A stretch of 64,000 nt of DNA from Treponema peruense (GTDB lineage Bacteria > Spirochaetota > Spirochaetia > Treponematales > Treponemataceae). The stretch spans positions 372,001-436,000 of the forward strand of contig NZ_CP064936.1 of NCBI RefSeq assembly GCF_016117655.1, written 5' to 3'. The notes below the pieces were generated by a model. The model did no database searches. It saw nothing but the letters and a program-made list of their open reading frames with translations, and was not told where the DNA came from. Both the position numbers and the translations under genes were made by a program. Shown piece by piece: positions 35,801 through 41,664 of the stretch. Numbering within the stretch: position 1 is the first letter of the stretch; each line of letters starts with the position of its first letter.

Positions 35801-35974
35801 AAACCGCTGTCACAGAAACGCGCACAGTACGTTAAGGACCAGCTGGTCAAACTTGGTGTTTCATCTTCAAGACTTTCTGTTGACGGAAAGGGTGGTTCCG
35901 AACCGGTTGCAGACCGCAAGGACAAAAACGTCAACTGGAAAAACCGCCGCGTAGAATTTATTCTAGAAAAATAA
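32810..35974 (+). CDS. Large OmpA-family protein with SPNGDG/FlgD-like repeats
   Basis: A 1054-residue secreted protein with signal peptide. At least five modules begin with a SPNGDG-type motif: ISPNNDGIQD, FSPNGDGSQD, FSPDGISSRQ, FSPNGDGVLD and FSPDNDGNDD. These alternate with WDGxDxxGxxxxDGxYxY segments typical of FlgD Ig-like or CHU_C-type folds (about residues 30-910). An OmpA domain ends the protein (about 930-1054: VVGHANSVTGTM, LSQKRAQYVKDQLVKLGVSS and a final NRRVEFILE). Ig modules near the outer membrane and OmpA on peptidoglycan suggest a structural tether. It lies downstream of the UPF0164 gene. Confidence 0.82.
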   Translation: MKKLNNIVRKVLILSGMFMAVPVFAERAPVYISPNNDGIQDSLEVPLRIKERRYVNEWSFTISNEKGETVRTIGNKVKLPERITFKTFFKSLITPKQGVEIPSKIIWNGFFDDGSIAPDGIYYYQFSATDDNGNSATTSKLQVIVDNTAPLIELAQIPAGDKTFGEGAKSKLRIKQSGSKENLWSAKITDADGKTVRSFSFENSEPLTIEWDGSDNSGSVVADGIYNYEISSTDAAGNVSDKAVITNIIYSSEKPQTQIAIDGSRFFAPAASVGTKVMKFNVVIPAPTSKVNELSEWKVEIVRKNDGSVVRTYSGKNDPKSVIEFDGNGDDGSALEEGEYRAKVTARYSNGYEPEPLLSPVFVLDNTVPRATIALPQKKVFNGSDSISFFQQSMVEPSWTGDKLWKGRIIAADKSVVKEFDFGTALPESVEWNGTDAAGQLVADGEYIYEVEVSENTGNRAIYSAGEPVILDTSKTELVLSVTPAAFSPNGDGSQDTLTLFPKAKASSGIESYTIDIADSNGTVVKTYSGSGNLPSSVVWDGMTESGTRSSDGIYSAQIKTVAKSGTEASASSQTFVLDTQVPVIEIAAPYTVFSPDGISSRQTIPVSVANCSAEVRWTAEIKSSAKKAAVRTFTWQNGKVTDFAWDGTDESGNKVPDGQYELTVWTKDAAGNRASASIKGIRVDARAVSAYVTNEYEGFSPNGDGVLDTQKFSVKTSLSEGISAWTFDMVSSDGKTVKRFSDKDQKNLPASIVWAGDCDDGSVANGTFTGKLHIEYEKGNTVDATSSAFICTAEKPNLTVKTAPRYFSPDNDGNDDDLFIRLGCQTLANLKNWSFVINDRNGNQFWKTSGKSTITERIIWDGRGNNGELVQSAEDYTYVFSASDDLGMKNSVEGKISIDVLVVRDGNKLKMQVPSIIFRSDNADFGVQVLGADGKVTKAGITQEQADNNERVLKRIADILKKFGDYKVTVVGHANSVTGTMEEEEVDNPNRWGPALKPLSQKRAQYVKDQLVKLGVSSSRLSVDGKGGSEPVADRKDKNVNWKNRRVEFILEK

Positions 35975-35992
35975 TCTGCGCCCTTGGCAAAG

Positions 35993-36031
35993 AGAAGGCT
36001 GTCCCAAAAAAACGGGCAGCCTTCTTTTTTT
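35993..36031 (+). terminator. Intrinsic terminator after the OmpA/FlgD-repeat gene
   Basis: GAAGGCTGTCCC pairs with GGGCAGCCTTC (about 36014-36024) around an A-rich loop, followed by seven T. Confidence 0.88.
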
Positions 36032-36043
36032 ATATTCTCTTAA

Positions 36044-36072
36044 TGGAAAAAAAGCAAAAAAAATGGTATACT
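36044..36072 (+). promoter_or_regulatory. Leaderless-type promoter of queD
   Basis: TATACT at 36067-36072 ends only 6 nt before the ATG at 36079. A weak TGGAAA lies 17 bp upstream (36044-36049). No Shine-Dalgarno precedes the ATG. Confidence 0.55.
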
Positions 36073-36078
36073 CTGCTT

Positions 36079-36465
36079 ATGTTTGAAGTCAGAGTAGAAG
36101 CCGGTTTTTGTGCGGCTCATTATTTAAAAAATTATCACGGAAAATGCGAAAGCCTTCACGGCCATAATTACAAAGTTTATGCACACGCCAGAGGAAAATC
36201 CCTTGACGGCGGCGGAATGCTTCTTGATTTTACGGAATTAAAGAAAGCGCTGCGTGCTGTATGCGGTTCCTTGGACCACACAAATCTGAATGATATAGAA
36301 GAATTTGACCAGAACCCCAGTGCCGAACGCATTGCCGTTTACATTTACAGGGCAATTTTGCAGCAAATCCCGTCGCTGGCTTTGGATGCCAAAAGCGATG
36401 TTCATCTTTATGCAGTTGATGTTTTTGAAACCGATACAAACAGGGCGCGCTATATTGCCGAATAA
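36079..36465 (+). CDS. queD: 6-carboxytetrahydropterin synthase QueD
   Basis: A 128-residue member of the PTPS/QueD family. Zinc histidines are in FCAAHYL and LHGHNY; the catalytic Cys is in GKCESLHGHNY, the QueD spacing. DFTELK, LDHTNLN and PSAERIA follow. QueD makes 6-carboxytetrahydropterin for 7-deazaguanine and queuosine synthesis. The ATG at 36079 is chosen from domain length; an in-frame ATG at 36043 overlaps the promoter. pyk follows after 18 bp. No other que genes are in the window. Confidence 0.9.
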   Translation: MFEVRVEAGFCAAHYLKNYHGKCESLHGHNYKVYAHARGKSLDGGGMLLDFTELKKALRAVCGSLDHTNLNDIEEFDQNPSAERIAVYIYRAILQQIPSLALDAKSDVHLYAVDVFETDTNRARYIAE

Positions 36466-36483
36466 AATTAAACGAGGAAAATT

Positions 36484-38283
36484 ATGCAGACACGTAAGAC
36501 AAAAATTGTATGCTCCATTGGTCCGGCCTGCGACAATGACGAAACCATACGTCAGATGATTCAGGCTGGAATGAATATTGCCCGCTTTAATTTTTCGCAC
36601 GGAACCTATGACTGGCACAAGCAGGCAATGGAAAGAGTCCGCAGAGTTTCGGCCGAACTTGATATTCCTGTTGCAATCCTTCTTGATACAAAAGGTCCTG
36701 AAATCCGCACAGGACTGACAGAAGATAACAAAATAATTTCTGTTTCTGCAGGTGACAAAGTGACTATTACCGCAGATGATTCTCTTTGTACAAATGCGCA
36801 AGGCTCAACTCCGTGTCATATTTCTGTTTCGTGGAAAGAAGCACCTCAAAAACTCAAAAGCGGAATGAAGGTTCTTATAGCCGACGGCCTTATTGAACTT
36901 GTTGTTGATTGTGTAAAAGACGGCGAAATATTCTGTACGGCTTCAAATGCAGGAACTTTCGGAAGCCGCAAAAACGTAAACCTTATAGGAGTTCATGCCG
37001 GTCTTCCCATTATGAGCGAAAAGGACCGCGAAGACCTTAAATTCGGTGCTTCACAGGACATTGACTTTGTTGCCGCAAGTTTTGTGAGTTTCCCCGAAGA
37101 AGTTGTTCAGATTAAGGAATATCTGAAGTCGCTTGGAGCAAATGCACGCGTAATTTCCAAAATAGAAAACGAAGAAGGTCTTAACAACATAGAAGCAATT
37201 ACCCGTGAGTCAGACGGAATTATGGTTGCACGCGGAGATCTGGGGGTTCAGCTTCCTACAGAAAAAATTCCTTTGGCACAGAAAGCAATTATACGCTGCT
37301 GCCGTGCCGCCGGTAAGCCTGTAATTACCGCAACACAGATGCTTGACTCCATGATTGTAAACCCTAGGCCAACCCGCGCAGAACTTACTGATGTTGCAAA
37401 TGCTGTCTTTGACGGAACAGATGCCGTAATGCTTTCTGGAGAAACTGCCGGCGGTAAATATCCTGTTGAGTCTGTAAGAACCATGGCTCTTATTGCACGC
37501 ACGACAGAAGATTCAGCCGAGTATAAGGAGCACATGCGCTACGTTGACTCTGCTTATGTTCCCGGAGTTGAAGTAGGACACATGGTTGCTCACAGTGCAT
37601 ACAAACTTTCAAAAAACATAAAAGCCCGCGCCATAATAATACCGACGCTTCACGGAAACACAGCCCGCATGATTGGTAGTTTCAGACCAGAGCAGATAGT
37701 TATTGCCGTAACGCCTGATAAAAAAGTGCAGCGCCAGCTTATGATACAGTGGGGCGTTACTCCTGTTTTGTGCAGAATTGCGGGCGACTCTGACATGATG
37801 ATTCAAAATGCGGTAAAACTTGCAATAGACAACGGTCTTGTAAAACTTTCTGACAGGGTTGTAATGTGCGCAGGAATTCCGCTTTCGAGCCCTCTTATGG
37901 CAAATACAATACGTGTTCTTGTTGTAGGAAACATTATTGCCCGCGGAACAGTCTTTGGTTATTCAGACAGTGCAAAGCAAAAAGTATGCGGCCGTGTTAT
38001 TCATGTCCAGAATTTTTTGGAGTTGAAAGAAACTCTCAGACTCAGCCACAAGACTATACTTGTCTGCGACAGAATTACAGAAGAAATGATTCCTGTTTTA
38101 AGGATAGTTGACGGTGTTGTGTCCGAAACAGGAAGTGATATTTCTGAAGAAAACCTGCGGTTGGTAAACAAATCGCTTGTTTATATACAGAATGTACCTG
38201 ACGCCGTTAAGATTCTGGAAGACAATCTTTCAATTTCTATAGACGGCGAACAGGGACTTGTTTACGAAGGTGCTATCGTCTAG
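36484..38283 (+). CDS. pyk: Pyruvate kinase with C-terminal extra domain
   Basis: A 599-residue pyruvate kinase making ATP and pyruvate from PEP. The core (1-475) has KIVCSIGPA, ARFNFSHG, LLDTKGPEIRTG, SKIENEEGLNNI, MVARGDLGVQ, TATQMLDSM and LSGETAGGKYPVE. The last 115 residues form the extra domain of long bacterial enzymes (as in Geobacillus), related to the swivelling PEP-utiliser domain (KTILVCDRITEEMIPVLR; SISIDGEQGLVYEG). The TSH catalytic motif of that domain is absent, so it is structural or regulatory. GAGGAAA precedes the ATG. Its stop overlaps convergent hisF by 4 bp. Confidence 0.93.
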   Translation: MQTRKTKIVCSIGPACDNDETIRQMIQAGMNIARFNFSHGTYDWHKQAMERVRRVSAELDIPVAILLDTKGPEIRTGLTEDNKIISVSAGDKVTITADDSLCTNAQGSTPCHISVSWKEAPQKLKSGMKVLIADGLIELVVDCVKDGEIFCTASNAGTFGSRKNVNLIGVHAGLPIMSEKDREDLKFGASQDIDFVAASFVSFPEEVVQIKEYLKSLGANARVISKIENEEGLNNIEAITRESDGIMVARGDLGVQLPTEKIPLAQKAIIRCCRAAGKPVITATQMLDSMIVNPRPTRAELTDVANAVFDGTDAVMLSGETAGGKYPVESVRTMALIARTTEDSAEYKEHMRYVDSAYVPGVEVGHMVAHSAYKLSKNIKARAIIIPTLHGNTARMIGSFRPEQIVIAVTPDKKVQRQLMIQWGVTPVLCRIAGDSDMMIQNAVKLAIDNGLVKLSDRVVMCAGIPLSSPLMANTIRVLVVGNIIARGTVFGYSDSAKQKVCGRVIHVQNFLELKETLRLSHKTILVCDRITEEMIPVLRIVDGVVSETGSDISEENLRLVNKSLVYIQNVPDAVKILEDNLSISIDGEQGLVYEGAIV

Positions 38284-39050
38284 TCGGTAAGCCTTACGGG
38301 AATTCCGGAATGCGCAAGGGATTTTTTGATTGATCCCACCGTGTAGTCTCCGGAATGTACCATGCTTGCTACAAGAGCTGCATCGGCCTTTCCTTTGGTA
38401 AGAACGTCTGTCAGGTGTGCAGGTGTTCCGCCGCCGCCAGATGCTATTACCGGAACTTCAACGGCTTCACTTATCATGCGCGTAAGATTTAGTTCGTAAC
38501 CGTCGCGGGTTCCGTCTGCGTCTATTGAATTGAGTACAATTTCGCCCGCTCCAAGCGAGACGGCTTTTTGTGCCCATTCGCGTGCGTCAAGTTCTGTTGC
38601 AACACGGCCGCCGTTTATGTAAACCCTGTAACCGCTTGGCATGGAAGCATCCCTTGCAGCATCCATTCCAAGAACAATGCACTGGTTTCCAAAAACGCGG
38701 GCGCCGCTTTTAATGAGTTCCGGGTTTTTTACAGCCTGCGAGTTGAGTGAAACTTTTTCTGCGCCTGCAAGTATTGTTGAGCGAATGTCGTCAAGTGTTC
38801 CTATTCCGCCGCCTACACAAAAAGGAATGAATACCTGTGAAGCGACGCGTGCTATAAGGTCAAGAATGGGGCCTCTTCCGCGTGCACTGGCCATTATGTC
38901 GTAAAATACCAGTTCATCCACGCCCTGTCTGTAGTATTCTGCGGCCATTTCTACAGGATCGCCAATGTCTATGTTGTTTTTGAATTTGATTCCCTTTGTT
39001 GTTCTTCCGTCTTTTACATCAAGACAGATTATTATTCTTTTTTTAAGCAT
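38280..39050 (-). CDS. hisF: Imidazole glycerol phosphate synthase cyclase subunit HisF
   Basis: A 256-residue (beta/alpha)8 barrel with catalytic Asp11 (IICLDVKDG) and the second acid in CIVLGMDAARD (about residue 130). Phosphate loops FCVGGGIGTLDD and VIASGGGGTPAHL are present. It closes the imidazole ring from PRFAR and HisH-made ammonia. The ATG overlaps the hisH stop by one base. The other his genes are not nearby; hisHF may belong to a scattered histidine pathway. Confidence 0.93.
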   Translation of the reverse strand: MLKKRIIICLDVKDGRTTKGIKFKNNIDIGDPVEMAAEYYRQGVDELVFYDIMASARGRGPILDLIARVASQVFIPFCVGGGIGTLDDIRSTILAGAEKVSLNSQAVKNPELIKSGARVFGNQCIVLGMDAARDASMPSGYRVYINGGRVATELDAREWAQKAVSLGAGEIVLNSIDADGTRDGYELNLTRMISEAVEVPVIASGGGGTPAHLTDVLTKGKADAALVASMVHSGDYTVGSIKKSLAHSGIPVRLTD

Positions 39051-39694
39051 TATTCGCTCCGGCTGGTTTTTTCTACAAAATTTTTGAGTATCTGAAGTCC
39101 TGGTTTTCCTGATTTTTCGGGGTGGAACTGGAATACTGTTATGTTGTCTTTTTCTACAACCGCGGGAACTTTGATTCCGTAGTCTGCATAGCCTTTTATT
39201 ACAGATTCGTCCTGCGGCTGAATTACGTACGAGTGTACAAAGTAAAAGTCTGTTCCGTCGGGAATTCCTTCAAGAAGTTTTGAGCCTCCGTTGCAGTATT
39301 TTACGTCATTCCATCCCATGTGCGGAATTTTTATTCCTTCTTTTTCTGCAAGTTCCGGGGAAATAAGGTTTGAAAAGCGCACGATTTTTCCTTCAAGAAG
39401 TCCAAGGCACTGTGTATCACCTTCTTCTGACCAGTCAAAGACAATCTGCGAGCCAAGACAAATTCCTGCCAGTGGTTTTTTTGCTGCAACCCAGTCTTTA
39501 AGAAAAGAGTCAAAGCCTGTAAGTTTAAGCTGTTTCATTGCATAGGCCGCGTCTCCAACCCCGGGGAAAATAAGTCTGTCTGCATTTTCAAGGTCACGCG
39601 GGTTTCCTGAAAGAATGTACGGAGTTTTGAGGGATTCCAGTGCATGTTCAACACTTTTTATATTGCCTGCATTATAATCTACTATACCTGTCAT
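39050..39694 (-). CDS. hisH: Imidazole glycerol phosphate synthase glutaminase subunit HisH
   Basis: A 214-residue class I glutamine amidotransferase with a full triad: nucleophile Cys in LAGICLGSQIV (about 81) and His/Glu in VFQFHPEKSG (about 191-193). It supplies ammonia to HisF. Expression appears leaderless, from a strong TTGACA-N17-TAGAAT promoter only 6 nt upstream. It is the first gene of the hisH-hisF pair. Its substitution of GICLGSQ for the usual GICLGMQ is conservative. Confidence 0.92.
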   Translation of the reverse strand: MTGIVDYNAGNIKSVEHALESLKTPYILSGNPRDLENADRLIFPGVGDAAYAMKQLKLTGFDSFLKDWVAAKKPLAGICLGSQIVFDWSEEGDTQCLGLLEGKIVRFSNLISPELAEKEGIKIPHMGWNDVKYCNGGSKLLEGIPDGTDFYFVHSYVIQPQDESVIKGYADYGIKVPAVVEKDNITVFQFHPEKSGKPGLQILKNFVEKTSRSE

Positions 39695-39700
39695 GCGGGA

Positions 39701-39729
39701 ATTCTACCAACAGGCGCGGACGGTGTCAA
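39701..39729 (-). promoter_or_regulatory. Strong leaderless-type promoter of hisHF
   Basis: Minus strand: perfect TTGACA (39724-39729), exactly 17 bp, TAGAAT (39701-39706), then GCGGGA-like 6 nt to the ATG at 39694. Transcription must start at or next to the A of the ATG. Confidence 0.75.
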
Positions 39730-39783
39730 CATAAGTTAAAAAAAATAATCCGAAAACGCGGGTGTTGTTCCGATATTTACAGT

Positions 39784-40050
39784 ATGGATTTTATGCAACT
39801 TTTGAATCTGTGTCTTGAAGTGCTTAAGGACTGGCGCGTAATTTTTATTACGGTACTTATGCTTGTTTTTGTCTGTACGGCAAATTATGTCGTAAGATAC
39901 AAAAAGCGTCCTCCGAAGCTCAGAAAAGCAAAGAAAAGTACACCGGCACCGGCTGCAGCGGGAACAGATAATTCCGGTGCAAAAGAGCAGAATGCTTCTG
40001 ACCAGAACAGCGGGCAAAAAACAGACGGCGCTCAGGCTGCAAAAAAATGA
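39784..40050 (+). CDS. Small single-pass membrane protein, unknown
   Basis: An 88-residue protein with one strong membrane segment (about 20-39: FITVLMLVFVCTANYVVRY), a basic stretch KKRPPKLRKAKK and a low-complexity Ala/Gln/Asn/Lys tail. No family recognised. The ATG at 39784 follows a weak -10-like GATATT by 6 nt. It opens a run of four small unknown genes on the same strand (39784-41653). Confidence 0.55.
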   Translation: MDFMQLLNLCLEVLKDWRVIFITVLMLVFVCTANYVVRYKKRPPKLRKAKKSTPAPAAAGTDNSGAKEQNASDQNSGQKTDGAQAAKK

Positions 40051-40052
40051 CG

Positions 40053-40081
40053 TTTACGAGAGCTTTGAATTCTGCTATAAT
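40053..40081 (+). promoter_or_regulatory. Leaderless-type promoter of the gene at 40090
   Basis: TTTACG (40053-40058), 17 bp, perfect TATAAT (40076-40081), then 8 nt to the ATG at 40090. No Shine-Dalgarno. Confidence 0.65.
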
Positions 40082-40089
40082 TTATCAAT

Positions 40090-40896
40090 ATGAGTGAAGT
40101 TGATTTTCTTAACGACGCGATTGCGGAACGCTTTGGTTTTGTCAGGCGTGCACGCGGTCCTTTTTTATATACGCAGAAAGGTGTGCGCCTTACCGATTTG
40201 TACAGGGATGCAGGCCGCGCAGTTTTGGGCTGGGGCGGAACAGGCGCCTTTACCATGTTTAAGAATGTTCTTTCGCGCGGACTTACCGGAAGTTTTCCCA
40301 CATGTTTTTCGGGAAGGCTTTTGAAAGCTGTAGAAACTTTACTTGATTCAAAAAGAAAAATATTTGTTTTCAATGACAGGCAGAAGGCTTTGTCTGCAGC
40401 GGTTGTAATTTCTTCTGAAGAAACTTTTTTTTGGAAGCCGTGGAGCCCCGAAGGCGTTGTGTGGAGTAGTGCTGACTGTGTTATTGTAGAGCCACCTCTT
40501 GCCTGGACTCCGGGAATTTTTATTCTGGCAGTTCTGGACAACGAAAAAAACGAAGCGGCACTTGCAGGACTCGCTCTTTCTTCTGTCAGAATTTCTGCTG
40601 CTGTCGAAGCTGCCTGTGCACGTTCAATTTATGATATAATTCTTGCTGTCCAGTCAAAAAGTGAAAAGGACTGGTTCATTTACGATACTGTTCTTACAAA
40701 ATACTGGGAGCGTCGCGGACCTTATCTTTATCCCAAAGTTCCCAAAGAAAAATACCGTGAATTTGCAGAACACTGTCTTGACTGCGCGGTCGTGGTGAGC
40801 CCGTTTTATGATGTTCCGGGTATTGTTCCTTTTGGTGCAGATCCCGGGGTGTTTTCGGCATTGAAGAAAAAACCTTTTGTAATGGAAAAAATATGA
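40090..40896 (+). CDS. Conserved-looking hypothetical protein
   Basis: A 268-residue soluble protein that I cannot assign. The N-terminus (RARGPFLYTQKGVRLTDLYR, then AVLGWGG) recalls the opening of class III aminotransferases, and LLKAVETLLDSKRKIFVFND could be a Rossmann-like edge. However the PLP lysine motif is not seen and the protein is too short, so it is at most a degenerate relative. It has a leaderless-type promoter, and its stop overlaps the next membrane gene by 4 bp. Confidence 0.6.
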   Translation: MSEVDFLNDAIAERFGFVRRARGPFLYTQKGVRLTDLYRDAGRAVLGWGGTGAFTMFKNVLSRGLTGSFPTCFSGRLLKAVETLLDSKRKIFVFNDRQKALSAAVVISSEETFFWKPWSPEGVVWSSADCVIVEPPLAWTPGIFILAVLDNEKNEAALAGLALSSVRISAAVEAACARSIYDIILAVQSKSEKDWFIYDTVLTKYWERRGPYLYPKVPKEKYREFAEHCLDCAVVVSPFYDVPGIVPFGADPGVFSALKKKPFVMEKI

Positions 40897-41180
40897 TTAC
40901 AGCGCAGATTGTGATGTTTGTTCTTAAGCTTCTGCTTGGCGGAGCTGCGGCTTTTCTGGCAATGATACTCTGGAACAAAACCGGTGACGGGGCGTGGATT
41001 AGTATTGCGGCCGGCATTATTGTTCAGTTTGCAGGCAGTATTTACAGATTGCTTGTTGATTTCGGAATCCTTGGTTTGCAGAATGCGGTGCTTTTTGGAC
41101 TTTCTGTTCCGCAAGTGCTTTTTGAGGTTGTTCCGCTGGTTTTCTTTATTACAGGGCTTTTAATTTTGATTAAAAGATAA
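40893..41180 (+). CDS. Small integral membrane protein, unknown
   Basis: A 95-residue protein with three hydrophobic segments (about 5-27, 33-57 and 68-92) and very few charges. No family recognised. Its ATG overlaps the preceding stop (ATGA), so it is translationally coupled to the hypothetical protein at 40090 and may anchor it. Confidence 0.55.
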   Translation: MITAQIVMFVLKLLLGGAAAFLAMILWNKTGDGAWISIAAGIIVQFAGSIYRLLVDFGILGLQNAVLFGLSVPQVLFEVVPLVFFITGLLILIKR

Positions 41181-41236
41181 ATTGGGTTTGCAAATTCAGT
41201 TTGCAGACTATTTTACCATTAAGGAGATTTTGAAAA

Positions 41237-41653
41237 ATGGGTAAGGTTTCTTCTTTTTCTTTGGGCAGGCTTCTTCTTCACATTGCGGTGGGTGTTATGC
41301 TCGCTGTGGGTGGAATCTGGGGACTGCAGGGTGGCGGTGATGCTGCAATCGATGCTATCCGCAATATTTTTAACGGTGATGTCGCCAAAATTCTTGTCAT
41401 CGTATTTTCAGTAATTGAAATTCTTGCCGGAATCTTCCTTCTTCTGGAACTTTTTATTGGTGACAGATTCGGTACGCTGGATACAATTCTTATGCTTATC
41501 GTAATGATAGTGTGGATTGTAGCAATTGTACTGAGCGACTTCCTTGGTTCAAACGGAATCCTGAACGGCGGTGCAAACCACTTCCTCAGGTGGCTGTATT
41601 CCTTTGCACAGCATTTGATTATTCTTGGCGCAATGGTTTGCATTAAAAAATAA
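41237..41653 (+). CDS. Integral membrane protein, unknown
   Basis: A 138-residue protein with four membrane segments. The conserved-looking first helix RLLLHIAVGVMLAVGGIWGL is followed by a soluble AIDAIRNIFNGD stretch, then three more helices. The layout is DoxX-like, but I cannot confirm membership. AAGGAG lies at good spacing before the ATG. It converges with the radical SAM gene 11 bp away. Confidence 0.6.
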   Translation: MGKVSSFSLGRLLLHIAVGVMLAVGGIWGLQGGGDAAIDAIRNIFNGDVAKILVIVFSVIEILAGIFLLLELFIGDRFGTLDTILMLIVMIVWIVAIVLSDFLGSNGILNGGANHFLRWLYSFAQHLIILGAMVCIKK

Positions 41654-41664
41654 CCGGAACAGCC

